Assembly (NCBI GenBank): GCA_903939845.1
Contig: CAJAIJ010000053.1
Span: forward strand, 1 to 64,000
Reading direction: 5' to 3'
Length of the DNA: 64,000 nucleotides
Source of the DNA: an uncultured Solirubrobacterales bacterium
GTDB taxonomy: Bacteria; Actinomycetota; Thermoleophilia; Solirubrobacterales; 70-9
A program made the position numbers and the translations under genes. Shown piece by piece: positions 1-8,361 of the stretch (the stretch's first letter is position 1; each line of letters starts with the position of its first letter). A model generated the notes under the pieces. That model was not told the origin of the DNA and did no database searches. It saw only the letters and a program-made list of their open reading frames with translations.

Positions 1-70
1 CCCCTCCGTCTCCCCGAGCAGAGCTGGAGAGTGCCGTTCCGAACGAAACTCCTCGACGGCCAAGGGGCGC

Positions 71-703
71 TCAACCCCTTTCAAGCGTGGCCCGATCGAT
101 CAGGACCTCTTTGGTCGGAGCCTCGTCGGGACCACCGAGTCTGCCGATCTTCTCGACTACGTCGAAGCCCTGAACGACCTCGCCGACAAGGGCGTAATCA
201 GGGGGCAGCTCGGCCGCCCCGGGCCCCGTAACGATGAAGAACTGGCTTTCGGAGGATCCAGGGGGATCAGACCCACCCTTGGCCATCGCGACCACCCCGG
301 GCCGATACACGAGATCCGACGGTGGTCTCTCGACGATCCTGTAGCCCGCCCCCCCGGTTCCGTCTCCCTTCGGATCGCCGCCCTGGATCACGAATCCCGG
401 AACGATTCGATGAAAAGTGAGACCGTCATAGAAGCCTTCCTCGGCGAGATAGCCGAAACTGTTGGCCGTTTTCGGGGCTCTACTCGTGTCGAGGGCGACC
501 CGGAAGTCGCCCTCCGATGTCTCGAAGGCCACGGAGGCGACCTCACCTTTCGAAACCACGCTCGCGGGCCGGTCCAGCACCTTTGTGGACCCGGAATCCT
601 CGTCCGCACCTCTCGAAATAACGATGACTGCGACTACGGCCACGAGGAGAGCCAGCGCGGCAGCGAGAAACATCGCCTTCTTTTTGTCATTGGATCGGGC
701 CAT
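71..703 (-). CDS. Membrane-anchored cyclophilin-type peptidyl-prolyl cis-trans isomerase
   Basis: A 210-residue protein. A lysine-rich start (NDKKK) is followed by one hydrophobic segment at about residues 10-30 that acts as signal anchor or uncleaved signal peptide. The rest is a cyclophilin domain. Family motifs visible are FHRIVPGFVIQGGD near residue 98, GTGGAGY, and SQFFIV near residue 155. Cyclophilins catalyse proline cis-trans isomerisation. The anchor puts this one on the outer face of the membrane, presumably for folding exported proteins. It is transcribed divergently from the methyltransferase gene. Only about 70 bases remain downstream in the window, and I identify no gene there. 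Confidence 0.9.
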   Translation of the reverse strand: MARSNDKKKAMFLAAALALLVAVVAVIVISRGADEDSGSTKVLDRPASVVSKGEVASVAFETSEGDFRVALDTSRAPKTANSFGYLAEEGFYDGLTFHRIVPGFVIQGGDPKGDGTGGAGYRIVERPPSDLVYRPGVVAMAKGGSDPPGSSESQFFIVTGPGAAELPPDYALVGEVVQGFDVVEKIGRLGGPDEAPTKEVLIDRATLERG

Positions 704-872
704 GGGCCACCAAGGCTAATCGAAAGCCGGGGTCTGGACCTCTGGTTGAATCCTCCGGGCCTGTAATCATCGCCAGATGCGAGGCGACCGTCCCCGTCCA
801 CCGAGAAGCGTCTGGATCGCCGGGCGAATCGTCTCTTCGACGGTGGCCCTGGCTCCCTGGTCCTGGCCGCTC

Positions 873-1439
873 ATGAGCGCCGGAGTCGAACGTTTCTTCG
901 ATCGGGCCGCCCTCGACTGGGACTCCCGGACGGAGACGGGAACACCGACCCATCTGGAACCCCTGGCTACCGCGGTCCTCGAAGAGGGGCCGGTGCCCGA
1001 GAGAATCCTCGAGGTCGGTTGCGGGACGGGAGAAGGCGCGCTGTTCCTCGCAAGGGAGTTTCCCCGCGCCAGCGTCAGGGGGATCGACATCTCTGGCGAG
1101 ATGATTCGCCGGGCGACCCGGAAGATAGGTCTCGATCCCGATGCGAGGGTCGCTTTCAGAGTTGGGGATGCGGCCACCCTCCCCTGGCCATCCGAGTCCT
1201 TCGATCTGGTCGCGCAGATCAACATGCCCGTCTTCTTCTCTGAAATGTCGCGGGTGCTTCGTCCCGGTGGACGAGTCATCGTTACCTGCTCGATGGGCGA
1301 ACAGACGCCCTTCTTCACGCCGATGAGACTCCTGAACCGTCGATTCAAGAAGGTGGGCCTCGAGCCCGAGGGCTCCGGTCGGACCGGTTCGGGGACCTGG
1401 TTCATCGCCAGGAAGCAGGCGGTAACTCATGGCGGCTGA
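873..1439 (+). CDS. Class I SAM-dependent methyltransferase
   Basis: About 188 residues when started at the ATG at 873 (MSAGVERFFD...). The open frame runs back to 777, but the extra 32 residues do not resemble the family. Motif I is LEVGCGTGEG, followed by the acidic loop GIDISGEMI and a motif near VGDAATLPWPSESFD, as in ubiquinone/menaquinone-type and generic methyltransferases. The C-terminus has the usual VLRPGGRVIVTC strand. The substrate cannot be told. Its stop overlaps the start of the following lipid kinase gene by 11 bases, so the two are probably cotranscribed with murT and gatD. Confidence 0.85.
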   Translation: MSAGVERFFDRAALDWDSRTETGTPTHLEPLATAVLEEGPVPERILEVGCGTGEGALFLAREFPRASVRGIDISGEMIRRATRKIGLDPDARVAFRVGDAATLPWPSESFDLVAQINMPVFFSEMSRVLRPGGRVIVTCSMGEQTPFFTPMRLLNRRFKKVGLEPEGSGRTGSGTWFIARKQAVTHGG

Positions 1440-2331
1440 TCGCGGGCCCTTCTTGCTGATCATCAATCCTGCTGCCGGAGGGGGCAGGGCGGAAGCCGTG
1501 GCGCGGGCCGCAGCTTCGCGGCTCGACCAGGCCCGGGTCGAGTTCCGGGTTGCGACCACCCGCTCCCCGGAACACGGCGTCGAAATGGCGGCTCAGTGCC
1601 TCGATACCGGAGAGACGCCGGTGCTGGTGTCCGGCGATGGTCTGGCCGGCGTCGTGGGAGGCTCACTCGTCGGAACCGGTATCGGCCTCGGCCTCATTCC
1701 GGCCGGGAGAGGGAACGATCTGGCGAGAGGACTCGGTATTCCGACCGAGACGGGCGCAGCCGTCGACAATCTGCTCGACGGCGAGGTCCGGATGATCGAC
1801 GTCGGAGAGGGCAACGGCAGGAGGTTCCTCGGTATCGCCTCGGTCGGTTTCGACTCCGAGGCGAACCGGATTGCCAACGAGGCAAGGTTTCTCAAGGGTG
1901 CGCCCGTCTACGCATGGGCCGCAATCAGAGCCCTGGCAACCTGGAAACCCGTACGCTTCGAGGTCACCACCGGAGGGCAGCGCCGCCGCCTTACCGGCCA
2001 CACCATCGCGGTTGCAAACAACCGGTTCTACGGGGGAGGCATGAAGATGGCACCGGGCGCCGAAATCGACGACGGGATGTTCGACGTGATCGTCATTCAC
2101 GCCGTCAGCAAGCTCCGGTTCCTCTCGGACTTCCCGAAGGTCTTCCCGGGGTCCCACGTGCGATCGGAAGGAGTAGAGACTCTCCGGACGCCGGGAATCT
2201 CGATCTCGGCGAGCAGGCCATTGACCGTCTACGCGGACGGAGATCCTCTGACCGAGCTTCCGGCAACCTTCCACGTGATCGAGCGCGCACTCGGGATCAT
2301 CTGCCCTCCCAGCGAGCCGGCGTCGAGATGA
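1429..2331 (+). CDS. Diacylglycerol/lipid kinase family protein with degenerate nucleotide-binding loop
   Basis: A 300-residue protein of the DagK/YegS/sphingosine kinase-like fold. It opens with the conserved IINPAAGGGRA strand-loop. The diagnostic GGDGT(I/V)xE loop is replaced by SGDGLAGVV, while the second loop IPAGRGNDLARGLGI is close to the usual GTGNDxAR. The C-terminal beta domain (VANNRFYGGGMKMAPGAEIDDGMFDV) is well conserved. Family members phosphorylate diacylglycerol or related lipids with ATP. The loss of Thr and Glu in the GGDGT region makes normal kinase activity uncertain. The stop overlaps the murT start (ATGA), which suggests a cell-envelope operon. Confidence 0.85.
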   Translation: MAADRGPFLLIINPAAGGGRAEAVARAAASRLDQARVEFRVATTRSPEHGVEMAAQCLDTGETPVLVSGDGLAGVVGGSLVGTGIGLGLIPAGRGNDLARGLGIPTETGAAVDNLLDGEVRMIDVGEGNGRRFLGIASVGFDSEANRIANEARFLKGAPVYAWAAIRALATWKPVRFEVTTGGQRRRLTGHTIAVANNRFYGGGMKMAPGAEIDDGMFDVIVIHAVSKLRFLSDFPKVFPGSHVRSEGVETLRTPGISISASRPLTVYADGDPLTELPATFHVIERALGIICPPSEPASR

Positions 2332-3680
2332 CGGCTTTCGACACCATCGTGCGTGGGGTGGGTACCCTCAGCCGCCTAACCGGAAGAGGCGGTGGAACGA
2401 CACTTCCCGGAAGGCTCCTGCTGAAACTCGATCCGGGGGCACTATCGCGCCTCGGCTCGGGCCTGACCGACGGATCCGTCCTCGTCAGCGCGACAAATGG
2501 CAAGACCACGACCTCTGCCATGCTCGCCGCGATACTGAATTCGCAAGGGGAGTCGCTCGTTGCCAACAGCGCAGGCTCGAACATGCCCTGGGGAATCACG
2601 ACGGCTCTCGTGGACGGGACCGGGTCGCTTGGGCTCTTCGAAGTGGACGAAGCCTGGCTCCCCGATGTGGCAGCTGCTCTCGACCCCAAGGTGATTCTGC
2701 TCGGAAACCTCTTCCGTGATCAGCTCGATCGATACGGGGAGACCGAAACCCTTGCTTCACGCTGGCGAGAGACCGCCAACTCATCGGGCGCCGGCACGAC
2801 GTGGGTCCTGAATGCGGATGACCCCCTGGTCTCCGAGGTAGGTCGCCCCGAGCCGCGGGGAGAGGTGCTGTATTTCGGGATCGAGGACCTCGCGGTCGCT
2901 CTGCCCGAGGCTCCACATGCACGCGACGCAAAGCACTGTCGTGAGTGCGGGGCGACGCTCGAGTTCGCCGGAATCTTCTCCGGCCACCTCGGTCACTGGT
3001 CCTGTCCCGACTGTGGATCGAGTCGGCCGCTGCCAGCCATCCGCGCCACCGACATTCAACTCGAAGGGATGAGCGGACTGCGGGCCCGAATAGAGACAGG
3101 TTTCGAGGAGGGATTGCTCGTGCTTCCGATCCCCGGCCTCTACAACCTCTACAACGCCCTCGGGGCGATTGCGGCCGCTACAGCGCTCGGCGTTGGCCTC
3201 AGCGATTGCCTGGAGGCTCTCTCCGAAATGGATGCGGTCTTCGGACGGGTCGAGCGATTCAGACTCGAGGGAAGAGATCTTTCGGTCCTGTTGATCAAGA
3301 ATCCGGTCGGAACCAACGAGGTCCTCAGGACTCTGGGACTGGAGGATCCCCCTCTCGACCTCTGGATCTGCCTCAACGACCGCATCGCAGACGGAAGGGA
3401 CGTTTCCTGGATCTGGGATGCCGACTTCGAGGTCCTCGCCGAAAGGGTGGGCTCCGTGACTTGCGCGGGCACACGTGCTTCAGAAATGGCCTTGAGGCTC
3501 AAATACGCGGGCTGGGATGCTTCGAGGATCCAGGTCGAAGGGAATGTGGGCGCCTCTCTCGAGTCTGCCCTCGAGCGGTGCTCTGGATCCCTTTTCGCCC
3601 TACCGACCTATACAGCTCTGCTCGAACTGGAGAACTACATTTCGACCAGCCGTGGACTGGAAAGGTATTGGGAGAGATGA
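2328..3680 (+). CDS. murT: Lipid II isoglutaminyl synthase, Mur ligase-like subunit MurT
   Basis: About 450 residues from the ATG at 2328, which overlaps the previous stop (ATGA). The open frame extends much further upstream, but that part is a shadow of the lipid kinase gene. The Mur-ligase P-loop ATNGKTTT lies near residue 54-62. A four-cysteine zinc ribbon (Cys204, Cys207, Cys226, Cys229) interrupts the ATPase domain, which is the hallmark of MurT. The C-terminal DUF1727 region follows. With GatD it amidates the alpha-carboxyl of D-glutamate in lipid II, using ATP and glutamine-derived ammonia. gatD follows 49 bases downstream. Confidence 0.95.
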   Translation: MTAFDTIVRGVGTLSRLTGRGGGTTLPGRLLLKLDPGALSRLGSGLTDGSVLVSATNGKTTTSAMLAAILNSQGESLVANSAGSNMPWGITTALVDGTGSLGLFEVDEAWLPDVAAALDPKVILLGNLFRDQLDRYGETETLASRWRETANSSGAGTTWVLNADDPLVSEVGRPEPRGEVLYFGIEDLAVALPEAPHARDAKHCRECGATLEFAGIFSGHLGHWSCPDCGSSRPLPAIRATDIQLEGMSGLRARIETGFEEGLLVLPIPGLYNLYNALGAIAAATALGVGLSDCLEALSEMDAVFGRVERFRLEGRDLSVLLIKNPVGTNEVLRTLGLEDPPLDLWICLNDRIADGRDVSWIWDADFEVLAERVGSVTCAGTRASEMALRLKYAGWDASRIQVEGNVGASLESALERCSGSLFALPTYTALLELENYISTSRGLERYWER

Positions 3681-3729
3681 CTCTGGCCACGCCAACGACG
3701 TTCCCGCTACCAGGGGTTGACCAGATCTC

Positions 3730-4476
3730 ATGAGCGAGACACTGAAACTCCTGTCGCTCTATCCGGATCAGATGAACATCTATGCCGACCGGGGCAACAT
3801 CACATTCCTCGAAAACCGTTGTCAATGGCGCGGGATCGGATTCGAGGTGGTCTCCTGCGGCATCGGAGAGAGCTTCGATCCCGGCGCCCACGACATGATC
3901 TACATCGGCGGCGGACAGGACAGGGATCAGGAGCAGGTCGCCCAGGACATGATCACCACCAAGCGCGCCGCACTCACCGAGGCCATCGAGTCTGACGCAG
4001 TCGTGCTCGCCGTCTGTGGTGGCTACCAGTTGCTGGGGACGAGTTGGGCGACCGATTCCGGGATCCGCGACGGGCTAGGGATCCTGGATTTCGAGACCGT
4101 GAGACCCGATGAGCCTCGATTGATCGGTCCGGTAGCAATCGAGATCGGCTCGGATCTCTCCAAGGCCACGGTCGCGGGATTCGAGAACCACGGAGGAAGG
4201 ACCTGGCTCGGAGAGGGCGTCCGCCCCTGGGGAAAGGTCCTCGCCGGCCACGGCAACAACGATCGGGACCGAACTGAGGGGGTGGCCTATCGGAACCTCA
4301 TCGGCACCTATCTCCATGGCCCTTTGCTGCCCAAGAATCACACGCTTGCGGACTCCCTGATCACCCAGGCCCTGCAGAGGCAGGGGTCACCGGAAATCTC
4401 GCTCGAACCTCTCGAAGATGACCTCGAGGAGGCGGCCCACAGGGACGCCCTCGAGGCGGCGCTCAGCGCCCGGTAG
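3730..4476 (+). CDS. gatD: Lipid II isoglutaminyl synthase, glutamine amidotransferase subunit GatD
   Basis: A 248-residue class I glutamine amidotransferase of the cobyric acid synthase-like (triad) type. The nucleophile Cys96 sits in AVCGGYQLLG and the catalytic His196 in TYLHGPLLPKN. It hydrolyses glutamine and passes ammonia to MurT for lipid II amidation at the cytoplasmic membrane. Its place directly after murT confirms the assignment over cobyric acid synthase. The 3' end overlaps the convergent dut gene by 14 bases. Confidence 0.95.
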   Translation: MSETLKLLSLYPDQMNIYADRGNITFLENRCQWRGIGFEVVSCGIGESFDPGAHDMIYIGGGQDRDQEQVAQDMITTKRAALTEAIESDAVVLAVCGGYQLLGTSWATDSGIRDGLGILDFETVRPDEPRLIGPVAIEIGSDLSKATVAGFENHGGRTWLGEGVRPWGKVLAGHGNNDRDRTEGVAYRNLIGTYLHGPLLPKNHTLADSLITQALQRQGSPEISLEPLEDDLEEAAHRDALEAALSAR

Positions 4477-4894
4477 AACCGAACCCGCCGTCGCCTCGCT
4501 CGGAGTTGGGTAGCTCGGCTACCTCCGTCGGTTCGAGTTCGACGAATGGCACCACGAGAAGCTGAGCGATGCGATCTCCGGGTTCGACCCGAAAGATTTC
4601 GGCAGGGTCGGTGTTGAGCAGCAAGACTCCGATCTCACCGCGATAGCCGGCATCGATCAGACCTGGAGCGTTGACCAGGGAGATGCCGTGTTTCAGAGCC
4701 AGACCCGACCTTGGAAGCACCAGACCGGCATGACCCTGGGGTATCTCGACAGCAAGGCCCGTCTTCACCTGCCACCTCTCGCCCGGTCCAATGTGAGCCG
4801 GTTCTGCGGCATGAAGATCGAGACCGGCGTCACCCGCGGTCGCTCGAACCGGGATTACGGCCTCTTCAGCCAGTCTCATGAACTTGAGATCCAC
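4463..4894 (-). CDS. dut: Deoxyuridine 5'-triphosphate nucleotidohydrolase (dUTPase)
   Basis: A 143-residue trimeric-type dUTPase that converts dUTP to dUMP and pyrophosphate, which keeps uracil out of DNA and supplies dUMP for thymidylate synthesis. The five family motifs are present in order: AGDAGLDLHA, PRSGLALKHG, NAPGLIDAGYRGEI, GDRIAQLLV and the C-terminal RGDGGFGSTGR, which closes over the active site. The length is normal. It is the last gene of a minus-strand series after hflX and converges on gatD. Confidence 0.95.
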   Translation of the reverse strand: MDLKFMRLAEEAVIPVRATAGDAGLDLHAAEPAHIGPGERWQVKTGLAVEIPQGHAGLVLPRSGLALKHGISLVNAPGLIDAGYRGEIGVLLLNTDPAEIFRVEPGDRIAQLLVVPFVELEPTEVAELPNSERGDGGFGSTGR

Positions 4895-4926
4895 GCTACG
4901 AGCCTACGCGAAAACGCCGGGCGCGA

Positions 4927-6225
4927 TCAGACCGCGAGATCGACGAATCGATAAACCTCGGTCGACGGCAACCTTGCGGAAACCCTGACTCCGGTGGCTT
5001 CATCCCGTCTCTCGATCGCAGCGGCGACCTCATGGAGTTCATGGAGTCGGGCGCCTTCGCCATATGGAACGAGCAGCTCCACCGGTTCCATCTGCTCCTC
5101 GAAGGTCCGGGCGACGACTTCGAGAAGATCCTCGATCCCTTCGCCCGTGAGAGCCGACACAAAGCAGGCGTCGGGCCAGCCGAGCCTGAGATCTTCGACC
5201 TCCTCTCCGCTGAGACGATCGGTCTTGTTCAGGACGATGAGCCTGGGGCTGTCCCCCGCCCCGATCTCATCCAGGACCGACTCAGAGGCTGCGAGTTCGC
5301 GCCTGATTCCTGCATCGCCCGAAGATGCATCGATCACCAGCAGTATGAGGTCAGAGAGTGCGGTCTCTTCGAGAGTTGCCTTGAAGGCCTCAACGAGTTG
5401 ATGAGGGAGCTTCTCGATGAATCCGACCGTGTCGGTCATGACGTAGGAAGCACCCTGGTACTCGAACGCCCGAGTGGTCGGATCGAGGGTGTGAAATGGC
5501 CTGTCCCCGATGCCGACATCTGATCCCGTGACGGCCTTCATCAGCGTCGATTTGCCTGCATTCGTATACCCGGCGAGTGCGATCAACGGGACGCTGGCGT
5601 TCTGCCTCCTCTTCCGCATCACGGAACGATTCTTCTCGACCGACTTGAGCTTCCTCCTCAGCGAGGAGATTCTGTCGCGCGCAAGGCGTCGATCGGTCTC
5701 GATCTGGGACTCACCAGGTCCCCTGGTTCCGATCCCGGCCCCAAGCCTCTCGAGGTGTGTCCAGAGGCCCCTCATCCGGGCCAGGTTGTACTCGAGCTGG
5801 GCCAGCTCGACCTGGAGCTTTCCCTCGGCCGTGTGGGCATGGTCGGCGAAGATGTCGAGGATCACAGCCGTCCGGTCGATGACCGGAACGCCGAGCTCGC
5901 GTTCCAGGTTCCTCTCCTGCCGCGGCGCCAGTTCGTCGTCGCAGGCGACGAGATTCGCTCCGCTTGCGGTTATCGACTCCTTGAGCTCCTCGAGTTTGCC
6001 TTTGCCGAAGTAGCGGTCGGGGTCGGGCTCATCTCTTCGCTGGACGGTCTCGCCGACTGCCGAAACACCTGCAGTTCGGAGCAGTTCGGAGAGCTCTGTC
6101 AGGGCCGCCCCTTCGCCGCGATCGACCCCGATCATCATCGCCCTCTGCCTGGCTCGCCGCGAAGCCTGGGTCTCGACGACTCCATCGCCTTTTCGATTAC
6201 GGGATCCCCCGTTGGCGGAACTCAC
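4927..6225 (-). CDS. hflX: Ribosome-associated GTPase HflX
   Basis: A 432-residue HflX-family GTPase. The N-terminal HflX domain (DRTAVILDIFADHAHTAEGKLQVELAQ) is followed by a helical linker (GPGESQIETDRR). The G domain contains GYTNAGKST (G1), DTVGFIEKLP (G3) and NKTD (G4). HflX binds the 50S subunit and splits or rescues stalled ribosomes, for example after heat stress. The start used is GTG at 6225. A start about 17 residues further in (GTG, VETQASRRARQ) is also possible. It lies between dut and dapL, a neighbourhood shared with miaA/miaB/dapF. Confidence 0.93.
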   Translation of the reverse strand: MSSANGGSRNRKGDGVVETQASRRARQRAMMIGVDRGEGAALTELSELLRTAGVSAVGETVQRRDEPDPDRYFGKGKLEELKESITASGANLVACDDELAPRQERNLERELGVPVIDRTAVILDIFADHAHTAEGKLQVELAQLEYNLARMRGLWTHLERLGAGIGTRGPGESQIETDRRLARDRISSLRRKLKSVEKNRSVMRKRRQNASVPLIALAGYTNAGKSTLMKAVTGSDVGIGDRPFHTLDPTTRAFEYQGASYVMTDTVGFIEKLPHQLVEAFKATLEETALSDLILLVIDASSGDAGIRRELAASESVLDEIGAGDSPRLIVLNKTDRLSGEEVEDLRLGWPDACFVSALTGEGIEDLLEVVARTFEEQMEPVELLVPYGEGARLHELHEVAAAIERRDEATGVRVSARLPSTEVYRFVDLAV

Positions 6226-6282
6226 TTACCCGATTGTAGGAGACCGGGCGACCGGTCTCTCTCGACTAACACGGGTCGGGCG

Positions 6283-7452
6283 CTATGCGAGATGGGTCCT
6301 CATCCGGTCGAGAGCCTCGGCCAGGCGATCATCTGGCGTGGTTAGGGAAATTCGAAACCACCCCTCCCCGCTCGCACCGTACATCGAGCCGGGAGAGATG
6401 ATCACGGCCGCATCCTCGAGGACCTGCTCGGCAAACGAGGTCGATGTGTGGCCCTCCGGAACGGGTGCCCAGACATAGATGGTGCCCTTGGGCTTGCGCA
6501 CCTCGACACCGATGTCTGCGAGCGTCTCGACCGTGAGATCCCTCCTCCGGGCATAAACCTCGTTCATTGCCTGGACATCGTCAGAGCAGTTCTCGAGAGC
6601 TGCAACTGCGGCCAGCTGGATCGCCTCGAACAGTCCGGAGTCGACATTGGTCTTCAGGCGCCAATAGGTCTGGATCGCGTCGCGGTTGCCGAGGACTGCA
6701 CCTACCCGCCACCCGGTCATGTTGTAACCCTTCGACAGGGAAAACACCTCGATGCCGACATCCATCGCGCCGGGCGTAGCGAGAAAGCTCGGTGCCACAT
6801 ATCCGTCGTAGGTCGTCTCCGAGTAGGCGTTGTCATGGACGACGAGGATCTCGTGCTCCCTGGCGAACTCGACGACATCTTCGAAGAGACCATCGGGCAC
6901 CACTGCACCGCAGGGGTTGTTCGGATAATTGAGAAACATCAGACGGGCTCTCTGAGCATCGTCCGGATCAACGGCTGAAAGATCAGGCGCGAAATCCCGC
7001 TCGGGAAGCAACGGGAGGGTGATCGGCTCCGCACCGGCCAGGATCGGCCCACCTGAGTAGACGGGGTAACCGGGATCACTGGCGAGGGCTACGTCTCCGG
7101 GATCGAGGAAGGCGAAGCAGAGGTTGTATATGGCCTCCTTGGCACCAATGGCCGGGATTACTTCGGTCTCGGGATCGATCTCGACGCCGAATCTCTTTGC
7201 GTAGAAGGAAGCCATCGCGGACCTGAACTCGGTCCTGCCCCGGTTGCTCGGATACTTCTGATTCGAATTGATTCCAACGGCCTCGCACATGGCCTCGACT
7301 ACTGCCGGATATGTCGGCATGTCGGGGTCTCCGATGCCGAGGCTGATCACGTCGATACCTGACGCCTTCTTGTCGGCTACGCGTTTTTCGAGCTCGGCGA
7401 ACATGTAAGGAGGCATCGCCTCGAGCCTGCGTGACGGATCGGTCAGGGCCAC
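6283..7452 (-). CDS. dapL: LL-diaminopimelate aminotransferase (DapL-type class I/II aminotransferase)
   Basis: About 389 residues from the GTG at 7452, which has GGAAGGTGG just upstream; the ATG at 7485 has no such site. It is a fold type I PLP aminotransferase. Motifs include SLGIGDPDMPT, NYPNNPCG, and the PLP lysine in SLSKGYNMTGWR. It resembles LL-diaminopimelate aminotransferases, which convert tetrahydrodipicolinate directly to LL-diaminopimelate with glutamate and so bypass the succinylase route. Its position next to the dapF homologue, with dapA and dapB in the same window, supports that role. A generic alanine or aspartate aminotransferase cannot be wholly excluded. Confidence 0.85.
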   Translation of the reverse strand: MALTDPSRRLEAMPPYMFAELEKRVADKKASGIDVISLGIGDPDMPTYPAVVEAMCEAVGINSNQKYPSNRGRTEFRSAMASFYAKRFGVEIDPETEVIPAIGAKEAIYNLCFAFLDPGDVALASDPGYPVYSGGPILAGAEPITLPLLPERDFAPDLSAVDPDDAQRARLMFLNYPNNPCGAVVPDGLFEDVVEFAREHEILVVHDNAYSETTYDGYVAPSFLATPGAMDVGIEVFSLSKGYNMTGWRVGAVLGNRDAIQTYWRLKTNVDSGLFEAIQLAAVAALENCSDDVQAMNEVYARRRDLTVETLADIGVEVRKPKGTIYVWAPVPEGHTSTSFAEQVLEDAAVIISPGSMYGASGEGWFRISLTTPDDRLAEALDRMRTHLA

Positions 7453-7505
7453 TGTTCCACCTTCCTTTTGACGCCCCCAGGGCATTGTTCAAGATTCACT
7501 CGCCA

Positions 7506-8360
7506 CTACTCCTTGATCGAAAGCAGAGCCTCTACCGTTTCTGATGACAGCTCACCCCGAAAGACCGGTTTAGCCCAACCGGTCAGGGTGACCCCGAGAT
7601 CTGGACCGATCTCGACAGTCAGCTCTCCTCCGTCCAGCTCGACCGTCAGATCCGACGGAGCTCCACCGAGATGAGCGGCGACGGCAGCGCCGGAGGCGCC
7701 GGTTCCAGAAGACAGGGTCTCCCCCACAGCCCTTTCGAAGATCCGCGCTCTCACCCTCGAGCCAGAGGTCCGGTAGAAGGAGACGTTCGTCCGGTTCGGG
7801 AAGAGGCCACTGTTCTCGATGTCCGGTCCTATCTCCCCCAGATCGAGGTCCTCCAGTTCCGACCCGACCTCTATTGCGCACTGGGGATTTCCGATCGAGA
7901 CATGCCGGAACTCCCAGTCGCGACCGCCGGCCGAGACCGTCCCGACCCCGTCAGGGCTGCCACTGGGAAAATCGGGTGACTCCGTCGAGGCCCGTCCCAT
8001 CTCGACGGCACAGGTGCCGTCAGGCCTTATCGTCGGGACAACCGGCCCGGATGCGGTCATCACAGTGAAGGTCGCCTCATCGGTCCATCCGTTGCCGAGC
8101 AGGTAGAGAATCGCTTCCCGGGCCCCGTTTCCCGACAGCTCGGCTTCCGAGCCATCCGGATTGAAGATCCGGAGATCTGCGACGACTTCCGGGTCTGCCG
8201 ACTTGGCCAGCAGGAGAATTCCGTCAGATCCGATCCCGAAATGCTGGTCGCAGAGGAGCTCGATGCGGCCTGGGTTCAACTCGAAATCGAGGTTTCCCTC
8301 CTCGACGATCACGTAGTCGTTGCCGAGTGCTTGCCATTTCTCGAATCTCACGCCTTTCAC
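7506..8360 (-). CDS. dapF: DapF-fold diaminopimelate epimerase homologue lacking both catalytic cysteines
   Basis: A 284-residue protein of DapF length and layout (ALGNDY near residue 11, FGIGSDG near 41, NPDGSEAEL near 67, GNPQCA near 158, FERAVGET near 208). DapF interconverts LL- and meso-diaminopimelate using two cysteines, in the motifs (M/A)CGNGxR and ACGTGA. Here these read LSGNGAR (Ser76, codon TCG at 8133-8135) and SSGTGA (Ser218, codon TCT at 7707-7709). The usual GNPH histidine is glutamine. The fold and substrate pocket look kept, but the known two-base chemistry would be changed or lost. Neighbours dapL and miaA match the expected order for the lineage. Confidence 0.85.
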   Translation of the reverse strand: MKGVRFEKWQALGNDYVIVEEGNLDFELNPGRIELLCDQHFGIGSDGILLLAKSADPEVVADLRIFNPDGSEAELSGNGAREAILYLLGNGWTDEATFTVMTASGPVVPTIRPDGTCAVEMGRASTESPDFPSGSPDGVGTVSAGGRDWEFRHVSIGNPQCAIEVGSELEDLDLGEIGPDIENSGLFPNRTNVSFYRTSGSRVRARIFERAVGETLSSGTGASGAAVAAHLGGAPSDLTVELDGGELTVEIGPDLGVTLTGWAKPVFRGELSSETVEALLSIKE

Positions 8361-8361
8361 G

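Noticed and set aside
62..80. Short inverted repeat AAGGGG/CCCCTT at the end of the cyclophilin gene
   Set aside because: The stem is six base pairs, overlaps the stop codon and has no T tract, so it is too weak to call a terminator.
1596..2327. N-terminal extension of murT reaching back through the lipid kinase gene
   Set aside because: The extension is arginine-rich, low-complexity and out of frame with the real kinase. The ATG at 2328 starts a normal MurT.
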